Program-made: the position numbers and the translations under genes
Part shown: one piece after another, positions 34,875 through 44,264 of the stretch
How the letters are laid out: every line of letters starts with the position of its first letter
How positions within the stretch are numbered: the first letter of the stretch is position 1
Assembly: GCA_902800715.1 (NCBI GenBank)
Contig: CADCFN010000008.1
Location: forward strand, 1 to 64,000
Direction: 5' to 3'
Origin: an uncultured Bacteroidales bacterium
GTDB lineage: Bacteria; Bacteroidota; Bacteroidia; Bacteroidales; Muribaculaceae
DNA length: 64,000 nucleotides
Notes under the pieces: generated by a model
The model's input: only the letters and a program-made list of their open reading frames with translations
Databases searched by the model: none
Told to the model about the DNA's origin: nothing

Positions 34875-36161
34875 TTAGGACTTGCGCGTCATGATGTCAA
34901 GAACCATCTGGTCGGTGGCGCACATGGCGTCGGCACCGATGACGGTGAGGTTGTGGATGGAGCGGTCCACGTCCTTGTCAATGATGCCCTCGGCGCTGGT
35001 GACATGGCGGCCCTCCATGGCGAGGACGGCACTCAGCAGGGCGGTGGATACGCCCGAGGCAATCTTCAGCGCGCAGCTGGGCTTGGCGCCGTCACAAATC
35101 ATGCCCGTCAGGTTGGCAATCATGTTCTTCACGGCGTGGCAGATGCGTTCAAAGTCGCCGCCCATCAGGTAGGTGATGCCGCACGAGCTGCCGATGGAAG
35201 CCACGACGCAGCCGCACAGGGCGCTGAGTTTGCCGAGGCTCTGCTTGATGTAGATGGCTGTGAGGTGGCTCAGGGTGAGGGCGCGGATGAGTTCCTCCTC
35301 GGTGTTCTCGTTCTCCATCGCATAAACGGCGACGGGATTGGTGGCGCAGATGCCCTGGTTGCCCGAGCCGCTGTTGCTCATCACGGGAATCACGGCGCCG
35401 CCCATGCGTGCGTCGGTCGCTAGCGCGGTCTTGGAGAGGATGCGCGAGAAGATGGTGTTGCCGAAGATGCCGTGACTCAGCGGTCTGTCCATCGTCTTGC
35501 CCAGGCAATGGCCATAGTTGCCCTTGAGAGACTCGTGAGCAGCCTTGAGGTTGTAGTCGCGGGTCTCGAGGATGAACTTGATTTCATTGACTGGAGCCTG
35601 CATGGCGAAGTCATAGACCAGTCGCAGGTTGAGTGCAATGTCGCCGCTGTCGTCGATGTCGCTGCTGCCCGCTTGCTCGTCGAGGAGCACCTCGTTGTCG
35701 CGGGTGACGCGCACGAAGTGGGTGTGCGACCCGCTGATGATGGCGCTGGAGGTGTGAGTGCCTCCATGGCAGATGACTTCGACATAGAGTTTGTCGCAGC
35801 AATCCTGCTTGAGCTGGATGTCGATGCGTCCCTGGTCGATGTAGCGCTTGCCTTGCTCGATGGCCTCGGGGCACACGTCCTTGATGACCTCGAGCTGGTA
35901 CTCACTCTTGCCGATGATAGCTCCCAGGGCGATGGCGATGGGCAGGCCTATCATGCCTGTGCCCGGGATGCCCACGCCCATGGCGTTCTTGAGAATATTG
36001 GCGCTCAGCAGGGCGGTGATTTTCTCGGGTCGGCAGCCGAGTGCCTCGGTGGCGCGGCTCACACACAATGCCACTGCCATGGGCTCGGTACAGCCCACAG
36101 CGGGGACGACTTCGCGCTTCATCAACGCGATAATCTGTTCTCTAATCTTCGCTTCAATCAT
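34875..36161 (-). CDS. UPF0597 / serine dehydratase alpha-like protein, probable L-cysteine desulfidase
   Basis: A 428-residue cytoplasmic protein of the YhaM/CyuA family. Members use an oxygen-sensitive iron-sulfur cluster to split L-cysteine into pyruvate, ammonia and sulfide. Conserved cysteines are seen in VGCTEPMAVAL (C24) and in MICDGAKPSC near the C-terminus, along with the glycine-rich GIPGTGMIGLPIA loop and SNSGSGNQGI. It is full length and uses the first ATG. It lies next to the thiol-related genes dsbD and the TlpA/TrxB cluster. The family is certain, but the substrate (cysteine versus serine) is inference. Confidence 0.85.
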   Translation of the reverse strand: MIEAKIREQIIALMKREVVPAVGCTEPMAVALCVSRATEALGCRPEKITALLSANILKNAMGVGIPGTGMIGLPIAIALGAIIGKSEYQLEVIKDVCPEAIEQGKRYIDQGRIDIQLKQDCCDKLYVEVICHGGTHTSSAIISGSHTHFVRVTRDNEVLLDEQAGSSDIDDSGDIALNLRLVYDFAMQAPVNEIKFILETRDYNLKAAHESLKGNYGHCLGKTMDRPLSHGIFGNTIFSRILSKTALATDARMGGAVIPVMSNSGSGNQGICATNPVAVYAMENENTEEELIRALTLSHLTAIYIKQSLGKLSALCGCVVASIGSSCGITYLMGGDFERICHAVKNMIANLTGMICDGAKPSCALKIASGVSTALLSAVLAMEGRHVTSAEGIIDKDVDRSIHNLTVIGADAMCATDQMVLDIMTRKS

Positions 36162-36196
36162 ATCTTTTTAGCTTTTAGTTCTCAGCTCAATTTTGA

Positions 36197-36217
36197 TCGC
36201 CCTGCGGGCGAGAAATC
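36197..36217 (+). repeat. Triloop hairpin followed by GAAATC (copy 2 of 3)
   Basis: Stem TCGCCC/GGGCGA, loop TGC, then GAAATC. Between the desulfidase-family start and the GxxExxY gene end. A degenerate run of AGYTNNN heptads lies just before it (about 36169-36190). Confidence 0.7.
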
Positions 36218-36227
36218 AAAAAAAATA

Positions 36228-36653
36228 TTATTCTTTTTGGATTCTGATTTGTTCCATCTCTCCATTCTGATGTCGATGATACCATTCGGAATAGAGCCCT
36301 TTTGGACTGAAGTTAATCAACATTCCATAGGGCATGTGAGTTAGGTTCAGGTAGTTCCACAACTGTTTGCGATGCTCAAAGCCTGTAAAGGTCATTGCCT
36401 TGAGTTCTATAATAACTTCATGATTGACAACCAAATCCATTCGGTAATTTTGGTCAAGCTTGATGTCTTTCCAGTAAATAGGCAGGAATACTTGCCTCTC
36501 GACATGATAGCCGTCTTGTGCTAGTAGGTAAGTTAAGGCTGCTTCATAAGCTGACTCCAATAACCCACCATGATACTCGGAATGAACTTGCATGGCTTTC
36601 CCGGTGATATCCTGGAAAAAGGCGTATCGTTGGTTGTATTCTTTGGCTGTCAT
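36228..36653 (-). CDS. GxxExxY family protein (PD-(D/E)XK nuclease-like fold)
   Basis: A 141-residue cytoplasmic protein. The family signature GLLESAYEAAL is at about 30-40. The nuclease-like motif YRMDLVVNHEVIIELKA carries D, E and K at the PD-(D/E)XK positions. Such proteins are common in Bacteroidetes and their biological role is unknown. It sits between two hairpin elements of the GAAATC type, one of which begins about 13 bp upstream of its start. It shows no operon link to dsbD beyond shared orientation and a 39-bp gap. Confidence 0.85.
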   Translation of the reverse strand: MTAKEYNQRYAFFQDITGKAMQVHSEYHGGLLESAYEAALTYLLAQDGYHVERQVFLPIYWKDIKLDQNYRMDLVVNHEVIIELKAMTFTGFEHRKQLWNYLNLTHMPYGMLINFSPKGLYSEWYHRHQNGEMEQIRIQKE

Positions 36654-36665
36654 TAAAAATTTTTA

Positions 36666-36686
36666 GATTTCTCGTGCGAAGCACGA
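36666..36686 (-). repeat. Triloop hairpin followed by GAAATC (copy 3 of 3)
   Basis: On the minus strand: stem TCGTGC/GCACGA, loop TTC, then GAAATC. It falls between the dsbD stop and the GxxExxY start and may also help end dsbD transcripts. Confidence 0.7.
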
Positions 36687-36692
36687 TAAAAA

Positions 36693-38774
36693 TTATTCTT
36701 TGAATTTGGTGAGGCCGCCGTCCAGGAAGTCGAGGAAGGCGGGGACGTCCTCCTTGTAGCTGAACGAGCCGCTCAGGGCCTTGCCCTGCGGGTCGACGCA
36801 GACATAGAAGGGCTGGGTGTTGCTGCCGAACTTGTAGCGCTGCAGGTAGCTCCACTTGTCGCCGATGGTGCGCAGGGTGCGCTTCTCGCCAGTGGCCTCG
36901 GTGACCTCGATGGGCTCGGGCAGCGGGCGCTTGTCATCGACGAAGAGCGAGATGAGCACATAGTCCTTGTTGAGTTTGTCGGCCACACTGGGGTCGGTCC
37001 ACACGGCAGCCTCCATCTTGCGGCAGTTCACGCAGCCGAAGCCGGTGAAGTCCAGAAAGACGGGTTTGCCCGAGGCGGCAGCGGCTGCCATACCTTGCTC
37101 GTAGTCGGTGTAGGCGGCACGCACCTCCTTGGTGTTGAGGTTGAAGTCCTGGGTGTTCATGGGCGGTGCAAAGGCACTTACGGCCTTGCAAGGTGCGCCC
37201 CACAGTCCCGGAATCATATAAATGGCGAAAGCCAGCGATATCAGTCCGCCCATGATGCAGATAACGGGCATAGGCTTGGTTTCGTCACCAGGCATGACAA
37301 TATCGCTTTGGAATTTGAGTTTGCCGATGAGGTAGAGGCCCAACAGGCCGAAGATGGCAATCCACAGGCAGAGGAAGACCTCACGGTCCATAAGGTGCCA
37401 GCCGTAGGCGAGGTCGGCCACCGAGAAAAACTTGCAGGCAAACGCCAGCTCGATGAAGCCGAGGGTGACCTTGAGGATGTTCATCCAGCCGCCCGACTTG
37501 GGTGCCGACTTGAGCCACGAGGGGAAGAGGGCAAACAGCGTGAACGGCAGCGCCAGTGCCAATGCAAAGCCCAGCATGCCGATGGCAGGACCCCAGAAAT
37601 TGCCGCTGGTGGCGAAGTCCACGAGCAGGAAACCGATGATGGGACCCGTGCAAGAGAAGGATACCAGTGCCAGCGTGAATGCCATCAGGAAGATGGACAG
37701 CAGGCCGCTGGTGCTGCTGGCCTTGTTGTCGACGGCGTTGGACCACTTGCTGGGCAGCTTGATTTCGAACATGCCGAAGAACGACAGCGCGAATACCACC
37801 AGCAACAGGCACAGGAAGATGTTGAATACCGCATTGGTCGAGAGGGCATTCAGGGCGCTGGGACCGAAAATGGCGGTCACGATGAGGCCCAAAGCCAGAT
37901 AGATGACGACAATCGAGATGCCATAGGTGATGGCGTCCTTGATGCCTTTTTTCTTGTCATTCTTGGCGCGCTTGAGGAAGAAGCTCACTGTCATGGGAAT
38001 GATGGGCCACACGCAGGGCGTGAACAGCGCTACCAGACCGCCCAGCAAACCAAGCAGGAAGATGTACCACAGCGAACGGCTGCCACTGCCGCCATCGGTG
38101 CCGTCGATGCGCTGGATGTCGCCCACCACGGGTTTCCACAGCGCGTCATGGTCCAGGGCAGCGAGTGCTGCACTATCGACGGGAGCTCCCATCGCAGCAC
38201 TGTCGGCAGCGGCGGCTGCCAGGGCTGCGAGCGAGTCGGCTTTGGCTTTGGCAAGTGCCTCGGCATCAGCCTTTTCCTGTTCCTCCTTGTTCTTGTCGGC
38301 CTCACCGTCAACGGCAGGCGACTTGCCGGCCTTCTTCAGGCTCACGCTCGACGGTGGCAGGCACGACTGGTCGTTGCACGCGCCATACTCCAGGTCGCAG
38401 TCGATATCGTAGTTGGGTTTGGTGAACTTCACCTTCTGCACAAACTGCACGTTGTTCTCAAAGTAGCGCAGCTTGGCGCCGAACATCTCGTCAAATTGCG
38501 AGATTTCCTTACCCACGGGTTTGAGTTTGCCCACAGGCTCCACGCCGTCCTTCTTGTGGAACGTGATGCTGGCCTCGGTGGGGCCTGCATCGCCCAGGTT
38601 GGTGGAATACACGTGCCAGCCCTTGTCGATCTTGCCTGTGAAGACAATCTCGCCCTCGCTGGAGCCATTGGTCGTCTTAAGTTGGGAAGTAAACGTGACG
38701 GGATTGGCCATCTGGGCTGCTGCAAGCAGTGCCACGGTAGCCAACGTCAGCAAAGTCGCGATCTTTTTCATCAT
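36693..38774 (-). CDS. dsbD: Thiol:disulfide interchange protein DsbD
   Basis: A 693-residue inner-membrane protein that carries electrons from cytoplasmic thioredoxin to periplasmic thiol proteins. Order: signal peptide (ending near LLAAAQ), periplasmic N-domain with a cysteine pair in CNDQSCLPP, an Ala/Glu/Lys-rich linker, a membrane domain of about eight helices with the redox cysteines in TPCVWPIIP and FSCTGPIIG, and a C-terminal thioredoxin-like domain with CVNC near residue 578 (GFGCVNCRK). The ATG at 38804 lies within the -7 box at 38802-38809, so I start at 38774. It is divergent from the sigma/FecR/SusC/SusD/TlpA operon and likely supplies its TlpA proteins with electrons. Confidence 0.93.
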   Translation of the reverse strand: MMKKIATLLTLATVALLAAAQMANPVTFTSQLKTTNGSSEGEIVFTGKIDKGWHVYSTNLGDAGPTEASITFHKKDGVEPVGKLKPVGKEISQFDEMFGAKLRYFENNVQFVQKVKFTKPNYDIDCDLEYGACNDQSCLPPSSVSLKKAGKSPAVDGEADKNKEEQEKADAEALAKAKADSLAALAAAAADSAAMGAPVDSAALAALDHDALWKPVVGDIQRIDGTDGGSGSRSLWYIFLLGLLGGLVALFTPCVWPIIPMTVSFFLKRAKNDKKKGIKDAITYGISIVVIYLALGLIVTAIFGPSALNALSTNAVFNIFLCLLLVVFALSFFGMFEIKLPSKWSNAVDNKASSTSGLLSIFLMAFTLALVSFSCTGPIIGFLLVDFATSGNFWGPAIGMLGFALALALPFTLFALFPSWLKSAPKSGGWMNILKVTLGFIELAFACKFFSVADLAYGWHLMDREVFLCLWIAIFGLLGLYLIGKLKFQSDIVMPGDETKPMPVICIMGGLISLAFAIYMIPGLWGAPCKAVSAFAPPMNTQDFNLNTKEVRAAYTDYEQGMAAAAASGKPVFLDFTGFGCVNCRKMEAAVWTDPSVADKLNKDYVLISLFVDDKRPLPEPIEVTEATGEKRTLRTIGDKWSYLQRYKFGSNTQPFYVCVDPQGKALSGSFSYKEDVPAFLDFLDGGLTKFKE

Positions 38775-38801
38775 AATATAATGGTTTTGGTTATACGGTT
38801 G

Positions 38802-38809
38802 CAAAATTA
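38802..38809 (-). promoter_or_regulatory. -7 box of dsbD
   Basis: The minus strand reads TAATTTTG (TAnnTTTG), 28 bp from the chosen start. It rules out the upstream ATG at 38804. Confidence 0.6.
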
Positions 38810-38957
38810 ATTAATTTTTTCATTTCTTTGTCAATTATACGTCACAATAAGGGGTAGGGGTACACATTTTTAGTCCTGCCCATGTTTGAATATGCGATGG
38901 AGACGGGCGTTTTTAAATATTCAAGCAGTCAATATCGTGGATTTATAAAAAAATGAT

Positions 38958-38965
38958 TACTTTTG
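38958..38965 (+). promoter_or_regulatory. -7 box of the sigma/FecR operon
   Basis: TACTTTTG (TAnnTTTG), 31 bp before the ATG at 38996. It suggests that the regulators are made from a housekeeping promoter. Confidence 0.6.
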
Positions 38966-38995
38966 TAATTGTACATTGTATTAATAGAGCGCAGA

Positions 38996-39544
38996 ATGAC
39001 TATTGGGGAAACCATGACGGTTCAAGAATATGAGCAGCTGTTCAAGCATAATTATGAGCGGCTCTACTATCATTCCCTCGACATAGTCCACGACGAGGAC
39101 GTTGCACGCGACGTGGTGAGCGACGTGTACGTCAACGTGTGGCGGCTGCGCGAGACGATAGCCTCGGATACTGCCTTGTCCTATCTCTATACTAGTGTGC
39201 GCAACCGCAGTCTGGACCAGCTGCGCCACCATAGCCGTCACGTGCCGCTGATAGAGGAAGTAATACAAGAGTTGGAGCATTTTAGCGATACCGACTGGGA
39301 AGAGTACGAAACCCGAATCAGGGCGCTCAAAGCGGAACTGGACCGTCAGCCCGAGCGTGTCAGGCGCGTGCTGTACATGCGGTTCTATGAGCAAAAGAGC
39401 AACCAGGAGGTTGCCGAACAGCTGGGTATCACCGTTGATGGCGTGAAGAAGATTATCCAGCGCTCCTTTGCCCAGATGCGGGTATCTCTAGGTAAAAAAA
39501 TGTTAAAGTTTGTACCACTGCTGCTATTTGCGTGTATGAATTAG
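38996..39544 (+). CDS. ECF sigma factor of the FecI type
   Basis: A 182-residue sigma-70 family protein. Region 2 is seen in DEDVARDVVSDVYVNVWR and region 4 in KSNQEVAEQLGITVDGVKKI. The ATG at 38996 follows the -7 box; the ATG at 39014 is also possible. A hydrophobic tail (FVPLLLFACMN) ends the protein, as in many Bacteroidetes FecI-like factors. It is followed 5 bp downstream by its FecR partner, and by SusC with an STN signalling domain. This supports trans-envelope control of the SusC/SusD operon. Confidence 0.92.
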   Translation: MTIGETMTVQEYEQLFKHNYERLYYHSLDIVHDEDVARDVVSDVYVNVWRLRETIASDTALSYLYTSVRNRSLDQLRHHSRHVPLIEEVIQELEHFSDTDWEEYETRIRALKAELDRQPERVRRVLYMRFYEQKSNQEVAEQLGITVDGVKKIIQRSFAQMRVSLGKKMLKFVPLLLFACMN

Positions 39545-39548
39545 CGAA

Positions 39549-40619
39549 ATGGAACAAGATAATAAGCATATTGAAGGACAGGAGCCGATGTCACCGCTGG
39601 AGCAGTGGGAATTGCAGAGCGCTTTAAATCGTGAGCACGCCAGTGCGCCCGATGTCGAGGCCGCGTGGGCTGATGTGTGCCAGCGACTGGACTTGCCTGC
39701 TACCGACGTAGCCGAGGAGACCCCTCAACAGGCCCCTGCGGCGCTGTGGCCCAGGATGCGTCCCTTTGTCCGCTGGGCTGCTGGCATTGCTGCCGTGGTA
39801 GCCCTGGTGCTGGGCTATCGTTACTGGTCTGCCTCCCAAATGGCCGTTCCCGTCAATGTCAATGCCGACTCATTTGCCATTCATGTCCCCGATAGCGTCG
39901 ATGCCGTGACCATCACCACAGCCGATGGACATGCCCGTCAGGCCGAGGAGGAGCTGGCCCTTGACAAGTCTGTCGATGCCATCACCCCTGCCCAGCTAAT
40001 GGCTCTGTCCATTCCCCGTGGGCACGACTACCACCTGACGCTTGCCGACGGCACCCAGGTGTGGCTCAATGCCGAAAGCCGCCTGGAGTTCCCCGACCGT
40101 TTCAATGGAAACACGCGTGAGGTGCGTCTCGAGGGCGAGGCCTATTTTGAGGTCAAGCGCGATGCCAAGCGTCCCTTCATCGTGCACACCGATTACCTGA
40201 CGACGCGCGTGCTAGGCACTGCGTTCAACGTGCGTGCCCGTTCCCGCCGCGATGCATCGGTGACGCTGGTTTCTGGCCGTGTGCAGGTTGGTGCAGGCGA
40301 CTTGGCAAAGGTGCTGTCGCCAGGCGAACAGGCAGCGCTCTCCGGCTCACAGCTGGCCGTCAAGAGTGTGGACACCTATCCCATCATCCAGTGGAAAGAG
40401 GGTTTCTTCTACTTTGACAACCAGTCGCTGTTCTTTATCATGCAGGAATTGGCCAGGTGGTATGGCGTGAATGTCTCGTTTGATGACACGAGCAAGATGC
40501 AGGTGAGGTTGCACTTCGTTGTCGAGCGCAGCAAGAGCCTGCGTGAGGCCATCGCCAACCTCAATGCTCTGGGCGTTGTCCATGCCGAGATAGAGGGCAA
40601 TATGGTCATCATCAATTAA
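39549..40619 (+). CDS. FecR-type anti-sigma factor
   Basis: A 356-residue inner-membrane protein. The cytoplasmic N-terminus (to about 75) binds sigma, one membrane helix (about 77-93, AAGIAAVVALVLGYRYW) follows, then the FecR domain (IPRGHDYHLTLADGTQVWLN onward) and a DUF4974 domain to the end. Complete, unlike the short version at 2318. It passes the substrate signal from the STN domain of SusC (40725) to the sigma factor. A hairpin with a T run follows, so susC is likely a separate, sigma-dependent transcript. Confidence 0.93.
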   Translation: MEQDNKHIEGQEPMSPLEQWELQSALNREHASAPDVEAAWADVCQRLDLPATDVAEETPQQAPAALWPRMRPFVRWAAGIAAVVALVLGYRYWSASQMAVPVNVNADSFAIHVPDSVDAVTITTADGHARQAEEELALDKSVDAITPAQLMALSIPRGHDYHLTLADGTQVWLNAESRLEFPDRFNGNTREVRLEGEAYFEVKRDAKRPFIVHTDYLTTRVLGTAFNVRARSRRDASVTLVSGRVQVGAGDLAKVLSPGEQAALSGSQLAVKSVDTYPIIQWKEGFFYFDNQSLFFIMQELARWYGVNVSFDDTSKMQVRLHFVVERSKSLREAIANLNALGVVHAEIEGNMVIIN

Positions 40620-40641
40620 AAAATGTTAAAATTCTGAATAC

Positions 40642-40672
40642 TAAGCGGAGTCTTGTACCCCGCTTATTTTTT
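40642..40672 (+). terminator. Terminator between fecR and susC
   Basis: A 7-bp stem (TAAGCGG / CCGCTTA) directly followed by TTTTTT. It separates the regulators from the SusC/SusD operon and leaves 40673-40724 for a sigma-specific promoter that I cannot define. Confidence 0.8.
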
Positions 40673-40724
40673 CTCAGTATTAGAAACAGAATAAGTTAAA
40701 TCTTAAACTAAATCTGTATTTCAA

Positions 40725-43700
40725 ATGAACAAGAGAAAACTCATCGCGTTGTTGTGCCTGCTGATACTGCCGCTGGCAGTGCTGGCACAGGGGCAGAAGG
40801 TGACACTCAAGGTCAGCCAGACCCCGTTGCCCAACGCTTTCAGACAAGTGGAGCAACAATCAGGTTACTTCAAGATCAATTATCCTTACGAGGCTGTCAA
40901 GGATTACAAGGTGACCGCCGATGTGTCTAACGCCACGGCACCCGATGCAGTCAAGGCGCTCATCAAGGGCCTGCCGCTGACCAGCACCGTTGACGGCCGT
41001 TTCATCCAGGTTTCCAAGAGCACCGTCCGTGCCGAGTCCGGCGCTTCCAAGCGCACGGTCAAGGGGCAGGTGGTGGATGCCGACGGTGAGCCGCTCATCG
41101 GTGTCACCGTGCGCGTCTCGGGCACCGACATCGGCACTGTGACCGACATCGACGGTAACTATGTGCTGGAGGGGGTAGACCCTAACAGCACGCTCGTGTA
41201 TTCCTACATCGGCAAGAAGACCGTCGAGCGCAAGGCCACTTCCAGCAACAGTGTTCTCATTCTCGAGGACAATGCCAATGTCATGGACGATGTGGTGGTC
41301 ACCGGTTATCAGCAGATTTCCAAGGAGCGTGCCACTGGTTCGTTTGCCAAGGTGACCGCCGACAATCTCTTGTCCAAGCGTTATGACAACCTGACTCAAC
41401 TGCTTGAGGGCGAGGTGGCCGGTTTCAACTCCCAGAGCAACCTCATTCGTGGTACCACGACCATGAACGGTGTTACCAATCCGTTGTATGTCATCGATGG
41501 ATTCCCCGTAGAATCTACCCGCTATGATGAGTATGGCAGGCTGAACGAGAGCGTGCCCAATCTCGATGTCAATGAGATTGAGAGCATAACTGTACTCAAG
41601 GACGCTGCTGCTGCCAGCATCTATGGTGCCCGTGCTGCCAACGGTGTCGTTGTCATTGTGACCAAGAAAGCTAAGGGCAAGCGCACCAATGTGTCATTCA
41701 GCACGTCGCTGACCTGGCACCCTTATTCATTTAATAAGAGCCGCTTGACCGATGCTGCCGACATCATCGACCTGGAGCGTGAGTGGGCTGCCGCTAACCC
41801 CAATTTGCAGGGGGCAGACGCTGCCGACTATGCCCGCTCAATCATCAATGACAAGGTCTATACGTCACAGGGCATTCAGGCCATTGCCAACTATTATGCC
41901 GGCAATATCTCCCAGAGTGAGATGGAAAGCCGCCTTAATCAGCTGGCTGCTCAAGGCTACCGCTACTTTGACGATGTGGCCAAGTATGCCAAGCGTGACG
42001 CCTTCTACCAGCAGTATCACCTGAGCGTGGGCCGTGCAAGTGACAATAACAACTTCCGTGCTGCTGTCACCTACCGCAACAACAAGATGAACGACAAGTT
42101 CACCAACGACAATTCGTGGGATATCGACCTGCGTGACCAACTGGACATTACCGACTGGCTGACGCTGAACGTCGGAACTTATACTTATTACAAGAAGAGT
42201 AACCTGCAAGCCTATGATCCCATGACCCCTGGTTACTCCTATATGCCTTATGACCGTCTGCGCAACGATGACGGCACCAATTTCACTTCCACTCAGGAGT
42301 CTCGCCTCGGTGAGTCTGACCTTGCGATTCTCACGAGTTATGGCCTTCCTGATTACAACATCACGCCACTGGATGAAATTGGCCGCAATGTCCGCGTCAA
42401 TAATGAGTTCATCAGCCGAAATTACGGCAAACTGGATATTGACTTGCCCTTGAACTTCAACTATAATGTGATGTTCCAGTATGAGTATGCCTACGACAGA
42501 ACACGTCAACTCTATGACAAGAGCAGTTACCATGTCCGTAATCTGGTCGGTCAGTATGCCAGCGATGACTACGGCACTGGCGAGGCAACGCTGAATGTGC
42601 CCCTGGGCAACATTTTCTTTCGCGCTAACCAGACGTCCAAGGCCTACACCTTCCGCCAGCAGTTGAACTATGAGAACACCTTTGCCGGCAAGCACAATCT
42701 GGTGGCCTTGTTAGGTCACGAGGTGCGCAAGACGGTCATCGACTATGACAACAACACGCTCTACAACTATGACCCCGATATGCTCACCTTCTCACTGGTG
42801 GACCAGAATGTGCTGTATAACACTTATGGCCTGATGGGAGGCTATGGGCTGAATCCCAGCGATTTCGCCTCGCTGCGCAATATCGACAACCGCTTCGTGT
42901 CTCTGTTTGCCAATGCGGCCTATACCTATGACAACAAGTACATGTTCTCGGCAAGCATCCGTTGGGACCGCTCCAACTTGTGGGGAACGGGTTCCAAGTA
43001 CCAGAACAAGCCCATCTGGAGCGTTGGTGCCGGTTGGAACATCGACCGCGAGCCGTGGTTCCATATCGACTGGGTAAACCGCCTCAAACTGCGTGCTTCT
43101 TATGGTATTGCCGGTAACATTGCCAAGGATGCTGCTCCCTACATGACCGCCAGTTATTACAACAACTCCAATGTGGGCGGCGTCTATGGCTCGGTGAACA
43201 CCCGACCCAATCCCACCCTGCGTTGGGAGAAGACCACCACGACCAACATCGGTCTGGATTTTGCAATGTTCAACAATCGCCTGAACGGTAGCATCGAGTA
43301 CTACAACAAGATGGGAACCGACTTGCTGGCCAACACGATGGGCGTCCCGACCGAGGGCTTCGGCTACACGACCTATTGCATCAATAACGGCAAGATGCGC
43401 AACCGTGGTGTGGAAGTCAGCCTGAATGGCCAGATTGTTCGCACAGCCGACTTCAACTTTGATGCTACGGTTGCCTACAGTTATAACAAGAACAAGGTGG
43501 TCTACGTCAATGTGGAGGCTCCGGTTTATTTCCTCCAACTTGACTATCCCGATGCTTATCCCATCGTGGGCAATCCTTACAATGCCATCTATGCCTATAA
43601 GTGGGCCGGCTTGAGTGCCGACGGTCTGCCCCAAGTGCTGGATGCTGCTGGCGAAGCTGTCACCAATAACCCCTCGGACCTGGCCGCCATCATCTATGCG

Positions 43701-44222
43701 GGCAGTACCGAGCCGATGCATCTGGCATCGCTTAATCTCCACCTGGGTTACAAGCAGTTTGACCTGTCATGCATGTGGCTATTCCAGGGTGGTCACAAGA
43801 TGCGCAACACCGACCTGCCCATGCTCAACTCGGCCTATAACTACACGTTGTGGAGCTATGTGACTGAGCTGGGGGCCGTCAACAAGGGTATTACCAACCG
43901 ATGGCGCCACCCCGGTGATGAGACCAAGACCGACATACCCGCCGCCATCTTCGGTGAGAATCCCCTGTTCAGTGACGCATCACGCACGATTTACGGCTAT
44001 GCCGACAATAATGTCATCAGCGCGACCAACCTGCGCCTTGCCAACGTTTCGCTGGCCTATAACATCCCCACCGCTTGGCTGCGCAACATCAGCCTGAGCC
44101 GTGCGCGCCTCCAGCTCAACGTTGAGAATGCTGTGACCTTTGCCAAGAGCACCTCGGCCAAGTACCTGTTGGGTGGCTACAATGCTCCCAACTATGTCTT
44201 CGGCCTCTATCTGGACTTCTAA
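40725..44222 (+). CDS. SusC/RagA-like TonB-dependent transporter with STN signalling domain
   Basis: 1165 residues. Order: signal peptide (to about 21), STN domain (about 25-95; VSQTPLPNAFRQVEQQSGYF), carboxypeptidase-regulatory-like domain (KGQVVDADGEPLIGVTVRV), plug with DAAAASIYGARAANGVVVIV, then the barrel to FGLYLDF at the C-terminus. The STN domain marks it as the signal-giving receptor for the FecR/sigma pair encoded upstream. The substrate is unknown: no glycosidase is in this operon, and the downstream genes are thioredoxin-like. That argues for something other than a plain polysaccharide (inference). Confidence 0.94.
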   Translation: MNKRKLIALLCLLILPLAVLAQGQKVTLKVSQTPLPNAFRQVEQQSGYFKINYPYEAVKDYKVTADVSNATAPDAVKALIKGLPLTSTVDGRFIQVSKSTVRAESGASKRTVKGQVVDADGEPLIGVTVRVSGTDIGTVTDIDGNYVLEGVDPNSTLVYSYIGKKTVERKATSSNSVLILEDNANVMDDVVVTGYQQISKERATGSFAKVTADNLLSKRYDNLTQLLEGEVAGFNSQSNLIRGTTTMNGVTNPLYVIDGFPVESTRYDEYGRLNESVPNLDVNEIESITVLKDAAAASIYGARAANGVVVIVTKKAKGKRTNVSFSTSLTWHPYSFNKSRLTDAADIIDLEREWAAANPNLQGADAADYARSIINDKVYTSQGIQAIANYYAGNISQSEMESRLNQLAAQGYRYFDDVAKYAKRDAFYQQYHLSVGRASDNNNFRAAVTYRNNKMNDKFTNDNSWDIDLRDQLDITDWLTLNVGTYTYYKKSNLQAYDPMTPGYSYMPYDRLRNDDGTNFTSTQESRLGESDLAILTSYGLPDYNITPLDEIGRNVRVNNEFISRNYGKLDIDLPLNFNYNVMFQYEYAYDRTRQLYDKSSYHVRNLVGQYASDDYGTGEATLNVPLGNIFFRANQTSKAYTFRQQLNYENTFAGKHNLVALLGHEVRKTVIDYDNNTLYNYDPDMLTFSLVDQNVLYNTYGLMGGYGLNPSDFASLRNIDNRFVSLFANAAYTYDNKYMFSASIRWDRSNLWGTGSKYQNKPIWSVGAGWNIDREPWFHIDWVNRLKLRASYGIAGNIAKDAAPYMTASYYNNSNVGGVYGSVNTRPNPTLRWEKTTTTNIGLDFAMFNNRLNGSIEYYNKMGTDLLANTMGVPTEGFGYTTYCINNGKMRNRGVEVSLNGQIVRTADFNFDATVAYSYNKNKVVYVNVEAPVYFLQLDYPDAYPIVGNPYNAIYAYKWAGLSADGLPQVLDAAGEAVTNNPSDLAAIIYAGSTEPMHLASLNLHLGYKQFDLSCMWLFQGGHKMRNTDLPMLNSAYNYTLWSYVTELGAVNKGITNRWRHPGDETKTDIPAAIFGENPLFSDASRTIYGYADNNVISATNLRLANVSLAYNIPTAWLRNISLSRARLQLNVENAVTFAKSTSAKYLLGGYNAPNYVFGLYLDF

Positions 44223-44264
44223 AAAACGTGATATCAATAACTAACGACAATAATATAGAGAGAT

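Noticed and set aside
37095-38810. Open frame of about 570 codons on the plus strand opposite dsbD
   Set aside because: dsbD on the minus strand has all family motifs. The opposite frame has no recognisable domain and arises from codon bias of the real gene.
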